Source: Chrysoperla carnea (taxonomy: Eukaryota; Arthropoda; Insecta; Neuroptera; Chrysopidae). From it: DNA of 64,000 nt. Positions 55,396-64,000 of this stretch are shown here, piece after piece. Each line of letters starts with the position of its first letter. Within the stretch, counting starts at the first letter, position 1. The stretch lies in assembly GCF_905475395.1 (NCBI RefSeq), contig NC_058338.1, positions 41,203,935-41,267,934 on the forward strand, read 5' to 3'. The notes under the pieces were generated by a model. That model was not told where the DNA came from and did not search any database. It was given only the letters and a program-made list of their open reading frames with translations. A program made the position numbers and the translations under genes.

Positions 55396-58054
55396 TGAGT
55401 TATTTTGTCTTTAGTTCATATCAATTTCCTTGCACAGCTTATACCAATCCTCATAATATAAGATGGGGGTGGTATTAAATTGTACACTATAGGAAAATAA
55501 CTGGGAGATACTTACTAATAGTAATTTTCAAGTTTCTATAATTTATAGTTTCGGAGAAAATCGTACATAGTATATATTAAACATAAAATTTCAGGGGTTA
55601 TTAATATTTTTCCCCTGATTCGATTACATATGAACTTATTTTTAATGTAATATAAGTAAAAAAAGTAAAAATAAAACATTTCGGGTATTTTTTTAAATAA
55701 AAAAGTTCTTTTAGTAAGGTATCCCATAAATAAAATACAATGGTTATTTGAAACAGAATAATCATGCATACAATATGTTAATTATCATAGGAAATCATAT
55801 TTACAACATTGATAAGTTAATTATTAAAATTAGAAAGCAAATTTTGTAAACAATCAAACATGCAATGTATTTTTTTTAACCTTGGGTTTACCTACTATTT
55901 TAAATACTTATTCGATAAGACGGCAATTATCTACATCAGTCAACATAAAGAAAGGTCACGTTTCTAAACTAAAAGCAAAACTTTTGCAACGTATTGGAAC
56001 ACAATAAATTCGTAGTTAAAAGAAAAAAGAAAATAAAATTTTATTCTAAACTTTTTTTTCAAAAAATCTTGAAGTAACTACAACCAACTTCAGTTTATCA
56101 AGTAAAAATCACATGCACACTTATTTATTTACAAAAATAAATATACTGATGTATAGATTGTTTCATAAAAGATGCGCTGCGCTAGCAACCAAGAAATAAA
56201 TTAATGCATTCAATAAATTAAAATGATGCTTTAATTAATGGTAAAGAATAATGCAAAAAATAAGTAAAAGAGATTAATGGTTCAGGTTCATTTTTCTTAC
56301 ATTGTTATGAGCTTGAGGCGTCCACGTTTTTTAACAAATTAATAACTTCATTATCTACGAAACTGGATGTTTTTTTTTTGGGGTCAAATCCTCAGGTTCT
56401 ATTAGAAGCAGGTTCTATTAGAAGAAAATGAAGATAAATTTATAAAGAAAAACAGAACAAAAAAGCTTTTATAGTGTGATTTTTCCCAAAATAGATGGCT
56501 TCAAAGCTTTCGAAACAAACGACGTATACCTAGCTGGCTGGTAATTGCAAGCTTTTGGTCTTATGCAGGTATACAAAAAAGGATTAATCTTTTTCCGTTC
56601 ATATCACAAATATAGGATTGCCGATAACAGGTAGATAACCACGGACGTAGACAAATCGGCAAGTGCAATGAAAAGGTCCACCATAATAGGAATATTGACT
56701 AATTTTTTTTTAAATCACTTCAGGTGAAGAATTCTCACTGGGCGGGTAGAAAAGTGAAATTGGTTTTTAAAAATCTTTAATAGTAATAAAAATCTAAAAA
56801 TCTTTAATATGCAACATATGAACGTTTAAAATTTATAATTAATCAAAGAGGAAGATATAGTTTAGTGACGCCATTACACAATATCATCATAGAGATTACA
56901 TATAAAACTTTGTTTTGCTAAAAGGAGGTGAGCAACAATCTATGAATGCTTATAGCTTCTTCGTTTTTTAATCAATTTTAATTTCATTTTCAAATTTTGT
57001 TATTTCTAGTTTTACATTTTTGATGGATAATATGGCAAAATCGACGTCAGGCAAATACCGTATTCTCAACCCATCTTCTTTGTTTTAACGGAGCACAAAT
57101 GAATTGTCTAGTTGTAGTACAGGAGTCAGGAGACGGTATAAGATCGACCTTCAAGCTGATAACTAACTAGATAAGAAATATGTTTAATGAAATTTTATTG
57201 GTTGATAAACAAGCCAAGTTAACTTGATTAATTACGAAAATAATGTTAAAGGAATGCTTGCAAAAATGGTTATAAATTTATTAAAATTAATTTAATTAAA
57301 AATAGCCATGAACACTTTTCGATAGATAAACTATCAGACATTTTTATCAATCAATAAAATTGCATTTCAGTTATCAAATCGGTGAAGGTCGATCTTATAT
57401 TAATGTATCTCATACTATTATGGCTAGGGATGATTTTGTTATTCGTAGTTTAAAGAAAAATTTGTAACTCGTATTTGCGCTAAACCACTACGGATGTCTG
57501 CTTGAATGATAAAATAGTTGGTCACTATGAAATCTATAAGAGACGTTTCATTTATTTCTTATGATCGAACTTGCTTGTGTACAGAATGTTGTTCGCCGCG
57601 GTATCCAATATACTTCTATTATGAATTTATTGACTTATTTTAGGCAAAAATGATTTTCTATTCAATTTTTCCGTATTCTTAATGGTTCTTCAAATATCAG
57701 GGTTTGAAATACCACGTCGTACAAATAGATGCTTAAGTGTAAATAATTTTTCGATGGCTATCCTATATTGTATCGCATAATGATCTATAAAACGATAATT
57801 GTGTGCACGAAAAAATAAATTAACACAAATTAAATAATAATTTATACTTAAAATACACATAAGGTAAACTAAAACCTTGTCATTTTTTTAAAGATTTCGT
57901 TTCAAGTACTCATTGAAAAAATCAAAGGTAAAATAATCAATAATTCTCTTTTAATTCTTGACCTTTCTTCATTTTTATAATGGAAAAGATCATACATAAA
58001 AATACTAAAATAACAATAATCGTCACATCATATTAATCATAGCTTTACATCAGT
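55396..58054. other. AT-rich stretch with nothing recognised
   Basis: No domain-bearing frame, tRNA or repeat family seen elsewhere in the window was found here. Confidence 0.5.
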
Positions 58055-58302
58055 TAAATTCAACATTAAAATCACAAAACGCGATATAAAACTGCTTTTT
58101 CGTTGTGTTATTTGGGCCTCTTGTAGGGGGTTGTGAAACTACGTTTTGTATGCAAACAAAAGTTGTGCTTCAAATTTTCGGAGTTTTTTTCAGTTTTTCA
58201 CGTATTACGCAGGTAGCACACTTTTTTTTACTTGCAAAACGTAGTTTCACATCAAGGAACGTACACTGCTTAGAACTAAGAACTTGCAAACATAGTTTCA
58301 CA
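58055..58302 (+). repeat. Rep3 dispersed repeat with inner inverted motif
   Basis: It shares ATTCAACATTAAAATC, a GCGATNTAAA.CT block and TGTTATTTGG with 60705-60860, with 23400-23460 and, in reverse, with 60985-61050. Inside, GTGAAACTACGTTTTG (about 58132) is inverted at 58234-58249 and again, with one change, at about 58287. Confidence 0.75.
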
Positions 58303-60554
58303 CACACTCTCAAAGGGTCAAATAGCTGCTTTACATGGCCTTCCGGTCGCCATTTGTACTAATTTTGGAAATTTTGAAAGTATTTTCTACAAAATTTTTT
58401 TTTTTTTTGTAATAATTTTTTCTATAAAGCTTACTAGTTGAAGCTACCTACAAATTTTCATATTTTTGGAGAAAATGGATGTTGAAGGAGATTTAGTTGG
58501 GTACGTTTCACCGCCTCTTCGAGAAGATTTAGAAAATCTGTGTCTATTTAGCCCTCATAAAATAGTATAATTGACGACGTCAAATTTATTCAAATGTGAT
58601 TATGTGGTTTGGGATGTATAGAAGCCCTATTTAATAAACTCTAAACAAAAAGAATTTGACATTAAACTCAAAAATAAAAACTTTTATTTTTATTCGGTAG
58701 CTATACTAAACTCTTGTAGTCCTATACACGAACTTAATTATATTCTTATGTTAAAATTTAATTATATTATTGTGTAAAAACATTATTATCTCTTTGTAAT
58801 AATAATTACAAAGATGATATTATTTATTTATTTGTTTTTATTTTTTATTTTAATTTTGTTATCTAATATAATATAATTTTTTCTTTTTTCTTTAATTTAT
58901 CATTTTGATGTATAAATAATCTGCATAGGCTAAGGCATATTTTGGTACGATTTTCAACTTTTTATTGAAAACGTGTTATTGAAAGTATTGCAATGGTTTA
59001 TATTTACATACAGGCTGATGGTTAATATTTACAAAAACTTTATTGATCAAAATATTAAAAACTGAGTGTTGAAAACTTATTATTTATTATCCATCGAACT
59101 ATTTTTATAATGAGTACAAACGTTTCGCGAATCATTCAAACACAATGAATACTTTGAAGTACGTAATTAAAGAGACTAAACAAAGATTAAACGGAACAGA
59201 AGTGCAATGTATTAATAATGAAATAAAAAAATCGAGGCAATTATTTGAATAATACTATTACATTCCTTACTCTTGAAACTAAAGTACGTATTAATCGTTG
59301 GGAAATATTCGTTGCATTTGTAATTGAGGTTGATTGGACACTAAGGCCATGTATATTGTATATATATGAAATGTTATTCATTGCTTATTCAAACAAAATA
59401 ATTTTAAAAAATCTAACAAGGAGTTTTTATTTAAATAAAAATTGAAAATTGTGAATAGCAAATGTTGAATGAACCCATGAATGAACATATTCGTTAATGT
59501 TGTTCCTATGGATCAAAAAATGATCCTCCTTCTATGGATCAAAAAGCAAAATCTTCTACTTTTATAAGTTAAAGCTCGTACATTACGTTAAAAAAATAGT
59601 CTAGCGAAGAGTTTTGTAAATAACTTAATTAAAAAAGAAAAAAATTCATGCAAATTTTATCCGTCAAGACGGGCAGAGTAGAGTCAAAAAAACGATTATT
59701 TATTGTATTTAGTTAAATAATTACCTAATCCGATTACTAGTGATGTTAAATGCTATCTAAATTTAAATAATTAATTTACCAATAAAATTACTGTTAAAAA
59801 ATTTGTGTACTGTAAAATTTCGGTTACTGTCGAATTAATTTTAATTTATGTATGATACTAAAATAAAACTTCCCAGAAGGATTTTTGAGAAAATAGACGC
59901 AATAGAAATATTGCGCGCTACAGTTATTTTGTTTCATCATTCAGAACTTTAGGAATGTTGAAATCGTAAGAAACTGAGTAGGTGACATGAGGGCAGGAAA
60001 CTTGATAAAATGAACCTTATATATAATATCTCTCGAGAAATTGAGTTTTACAATTTAGAAACTGTTTCCACCCCGAAAATAAAAATAATTATTTTAACAC
60101 TATTATCTTTCAGCTCATGTCTTTAATCAGCTCTATTGTATAAACAAGGTAGTATAGTTCATAAATAAATTATATGACAATGGGAATTTTTTTTTGAACA
60201 AAAGGCTATGAAGAAAATTAATGCGAGCAATTACCATACAATTGCAAATTTGTGTCAATTTTTATGCCATAATATGACGCTATTATAGCTTTTCAATCAA
60301 AAATTGTTACGAAATATTAAAGTGTTTTTTTCACTAATAATTAGATTCTTAACAGTGCTCCATCGGGTACAATAAGTGCCGAGTGAGGTTTACAATCCAT
60401 GTAGGATACACATTCCATCAATTAATTGGTTGGAAAAATAATGGACGTAATTATCGTCGCTGAGAAGTTGTAGCATGATGATTTCCTGCATAACTGTTCG
60501 AAAATTAGTTATAAATGTATATTATTAATGCAAATGTATATTATTAATGCATAT

Positions 60555-60860
60555 TTTTAATTTCTTATAAATCAATTTAAGTCATAAAATTTCCTGACGC
60601 TCGCATTGCGGAAAACCGCATTCAAATTCGTCTTTCTGTTCAAATTATCCAACTTCAGTGCTTCGTTTCCGCGACTATCCATAATATTTTCAATAGGTAA
60701 TACGCTAAAGTCAAATTCAACATTAAAATCGTAGAGCGCGATGTAAAGCTACTTTTGTGGTATGTTATTTGGACCCCTTTGGAGAGTGTGAAACTACGTT
60801 TTTCAAGCAAAAAAAAAGTTGTGCTACCTGCGTAATCCGTGAAAAACTTCAAAATATTCG
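60555..60860 (+). repeat. Rep4 and Rep3 repeat fragments
   Basis: 60555-60650 matches 51465-51560 (TTCTTATAAATCAATT, TTTCCTGACGCTC, GGAAAACCGCA.TCAAAT). 60705-60860 is a Rep3 copy with GTGAAACTACGTTTTTC and GTTGTGCTACCTGCGTAATC. Confidence 0.7.
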
Positions 60861-61624
60861 GATTTTTTTAAGTTTTTACAATTAAAAAAAATTGGCATAT
60901 GACATTATCAATTTGAGAATATATTAAATTTGAGCAATTAAAATTAATCCCCGGCTCCGTATGTCTAATAGTTTTTGAGACATGACGCTTGAAAAAGGAT
61001 CCAAATAACATAACAAAAAATCAGCTTTACATCGCATTTTGCGATTGTAGTTGTGTATTATTTATAAGATTTTACTGGCGTATATTTTGGAACATATTTG
61101 TTGCCGGCAACGAAATATCAACTATATTAAATCTTCCACGTGGTTCAATGTATGAATCGAGTTGTATATTTGATCCATTATAAACGATGATCATACATAC
61201 AATGTAAAAAAGTTTATTAAGTATTTATTTATGCTAATTAATGAACCACGTGCTGTGTGTGAGTAATTTATAAGTGTCTATCACCTTATCTATTTTTAAA
61301 TAAATATTATATATTTTAATAATTAAACAAAATTTATTAAATAAGATTGTAATTAATGTTAAAACTAATTATTAATTTGAAGAACGAATCTGCATGTTGT
61401 AGATTGTAGCCATAACAAAATACATGTAAGATTTTTATCGAATTTAAAATATTCCCCCACTGGTAAAATTATAATTTGTATAAGAATTATCGAATGTAAT
61501 TTTGAAAAATATACAAAATACAATTAAGATTTGCTTCGAAACTTTTAAAAACACGAGAAACTAAATAAAATGATTATTTACCACTTGTTTTTACTACTAG
61601 AAAAATTTTAATATAACGTGAATT

Positions 61625-61720
61625 TTTTATACCATGTATATGAAATATACCAAGGTATACTAAGTATATAACGCTTAAAAATATTGATGCAAGGAACCAA
61701 ATTTTGGTACAGGAGTTCAA
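61625..61720 (-). repeat. Rep1 dispersed repeat, fragment j
   Basis: TTTTTTATACCATGTATATG, ATACCAAGGTATACTAAGT, AACGCTTAAAAATATTGATG and AATTTTGGTACAGG mark the Rep1 3' end in minus orientation. Confidence 0.8.
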
Positions 61721-63122
61721 AAAATTTTGAAAATACTGTCTAATGGATACTTAAGATCCCTTAAAAAGTGAAAAATATATTAGTTTTGGATTCCGATAAA
61801 AATCATAGCCAAACTTACACTTACACTGTCCAATCTCAGAAATAATAAATTCTAATTTCGGATAGTAGTCCAGTGCAATTACGGACTGGCCCAAATTGTG
61901 ACATTATATTTTTTTTATTCATTCATTCGATAAGAGGTTGTTTGGAGAACTTAAATTTGATTTTGCGTATTCGCGATATAACCCTTTCGCCACCATTTTT
62001 GTTACGAAAAGAAACTCACGAAAAAATTTTTTAGCTTTGAACAGGAATAACTTTTTTTCTGTCAATCGTAGCGTGAACTTTGACATAAATCGGTTTGAAG
62101 ATAAAACGCAGCCATAAGTCCAACGACACCAAAATCATCAAATTTTTGCGCCAAACTTTTGAGTCATCTCTCTTCAATTTTTGTAAATGCACTGGACTAT
62201 ACATCATAGCTTACCATTTTACGTTCAATTTTACGTTATATCTAAGTTGTTGCTGAAATGAATATTCTTATAGAAAAGTAGATGTATATATATGTATATC
62301 TGTCGGTAGAAACTTTCATCAGAATTTTTCCAAAAAATATCAACGAGTGGGTTTTACGCATTCTCTGAGAAAATGATAATTCTAAGAGTTACTCAGTATG
62401 AATTAAAATGTAAATTGTCTGGTTAAATGTCAATTGAAATGTAAACGTCTCGACTGTTAGGCGGTACGAAGTTCGTCGGGTCAGCTAGTTTAATAGAGTA
62501 TCTCTGAAAAAAAAAACTAAATAAATATTGACAACATATGAAACTGAAATAACTGCCAAATCAATGCAATATTAGATATAGATAATAAATATAATTTGTA
62601 TGAATAATTGCATCATTTTTGTCCAATAATAAATTCAGCTGCTTACAATAACTGGATAAAAATAATTGAACATATGGCAGGTATGCCTTAAATATATAAT
62701 TAAAATTTAGTAATTAATTTACTAATATTAAAGTTCTTAATTAGACAAATTGTATTAAAAGTAGCGTAGGACGTTATTAATTTAAAAAATGGCATTAAAA
62801 TACTCTTAAATAGCCTCCAAAATAAATCAAATTAATACCTTTTTAGTAAAATTTCAAGAACATTTAAAACTTTCCAATAATGAACAAAAATTACACTTAC
62901 ATTGTATTGATATAAAAGGTACATTTAAAAATTTCGGGAAATTAAGGAAGTATGAGCACGGTAGTGGGTGCACAAATTTAAAAAATATATATTTTCAATT
63001 TTGATAATAAATTATATTATAACTTGACGACATAAGACGAAAAGTAAGAGTAAAATTTTTCGATATCTGACGTAATTTTCAAAATATCGAAAATTAAAAA
63101 TTTTGTTAAATTATTCAGCTTT

Positions 63123-63510
63123 CGTATTTATGAAGTTATAACAAAATTCATCATCAAAGTTGACAATAAGTTAAAAATAATTTCATCCCTAAATATACTG
63201 TGCTCTTACATCCCTTATTTCATTGATTATGTGTTTACTTTTTTATTAAAAAGTTTTTTTTTTTTTTAATTTGTTTTCATTCATTCCAAATGAAAATTAT
63301 CAAAAACTTTCAAAATATGTCGTTTTTTGAGTTTCCTCAATAAGAGCCAATGTATTTTATATCGATTTTCAATAACTTTTTTCTTAAAAATTTGCACGGA
63401 TACCTATGCTGAAATTTTAACAATATATTCTTTCAGTAAAAGTCTGCCTATAAAAAAATTTTGAGCCTTTAAACCAAACACTGTTGTCATGCTCATACGT
63501 CCGTAAATAC
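63123..63510 (+). repeat. Rep2 dispersed repeat, copy 2
   Basis: About 80-85% similar by eye to 41880-42300 over its whole length, same orientation. It has a longer poly(T) run in the middle. Confidence 0.85.
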
Positions 63511-64000
63511 AAACTATATGAGCCAATTTTCGCTCAAGCGTTAATACTACCTAAGTAAAATAACCAACAAAATTTACCGTTTAAGGATGTTCCCCAAAAA
63601 TGAGTGTAATACAATATTTGAGACTTACGTTTCAAATTTAAAAAATGACTTCTGGTAGAACTTGAGAAAATTAGACAAGTTATATCTTATCAATTTCCCA
63701 AACCCTCAGACGATTATTATTCATATCTTTTCAATAAGAATAATAAAAAAATAATTAAAAAGTATCTGTTTAACAGTTAATTAATATTTATTTTACAAAA
63801 ATAAATTAATCTTCTTAATTAAAAAAGAAGCCAAAACATTTGTTAAATGTTATCAAATCCGCATGTTACCAAATTTTTAAGAAAAAAACCTCTAAATTGT
63901 TCTTATAAAGAAAGTAATTAATAAAAAAAAAGTATACATTTGCATGCTAACATTTAAAAAAATACGTTTTTTAACATTATTTTATAATGGATCCCTAGTA

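Larger units (their letters stand above)
48868..64000. other. 15-kb stretch with no supported exon
   Basis: The missing 5' exon(s) of the IRAG/LRMP-like gene may lie here or beyond the right edge; none was recognised. The stretch holds many repeats, listed separately. Frames of 60-104 codons (for example 50881-51429, 54949, 58105 and 60989) all fall in repeats or lack domains. Confidence 0.6.

Noticed and set aside
58477-58570. 31-codon frame starting MDVEGDLVGYVSPP
   Set aside because: Short, isolated, no splice sites or homology; next to repeat sequence.
61070-61200. Possible minus-strand exon reading SYIEPRGRFNIVDISLPATN
   Set aside because: Looks peptide-like and ends at a CA|GTAAAA donor, but there is no convincing acceptor upstream and no family match; not enough to call the missing exon of the IRAG/LRMP-like gene.
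1-64000. CRISPR arrays, operons or prokaryotic features
   Set aside because: Spliced animal genes throughout; no regularly spaced short repeats with unique spacers.

Overview
The window is AT-rich eukaryotic nuclear DNA, most likely from an insect or other arthropod. The genes are split by GT-AG introns and belong to animal families (AVEN, TRPT1, YJU2/CCDC94, a TUT1/MTPAP-type nucleotidyltransferase, an IRAG/LRMP-like protein). The rest is crowded with hAT-type elements, decayed non-LTR retrotransposons, foldback MITE-like elements and tRNA-like fragments. The insect order cannot be told from this sequence. Exon joins were worked out by hand from reading frame, splice dinucleotides, intron phase and family similarity; no transcript was available.

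Left block (1-12 kb): two tandem copies, both on the minus strand, of a non-canonical poly(A)/uridylyl-transferase gene with an N-terminal RRM-like domain. Between them lies a head-to-head pair: TRPT1 (tRNA 2'-phosphotransferase, minus) and AVEN (plus). Copy 1 keeps the catalytic Asp triad (it runs off the left edge). Copy 2 is a full-length open frame in which two of the three catalytic acids are changed, so it looks like a pseudoenzyme. Upstream of copy 2 lies a decayed stretch resembling TRPT1, so the duplicated unit was probably transferase plus TRPT1.

Middle (12-31 kb): a repeat-filled 12-16.5 kb interval, with a large inverted repeat, a cluster of short palindromes and a minisatellite. 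It is followed by a 15-exon gene for a ~943-residue coiled-coil protein of unknown function (plus, 16.5-25.5 kb). A gene-poor 2.3 kb gap leads to YJU2, a spliceosome factor (minus, 27.8-30.3 kb), then a reverse-transcriptase relic.

Right half (31.7-64 kb): a long minus-strand gene with at least eight exons between 31.7 and 48.9 kb. It encodes an IRAG/LRMP (Jaw1)-like protein with a central coiled-coil region, one transmembrane segment and a short tail ending GPRPY that resembles a KASH peptide; its 5' exon(s) were not found. Its introns and the 49-64 kb stretch are filled with repeats: a hAT-type element with a perfect 8-bp target duplication, nested inverted repeats, and about ten copies of one dispersed family (called Rep1 here).
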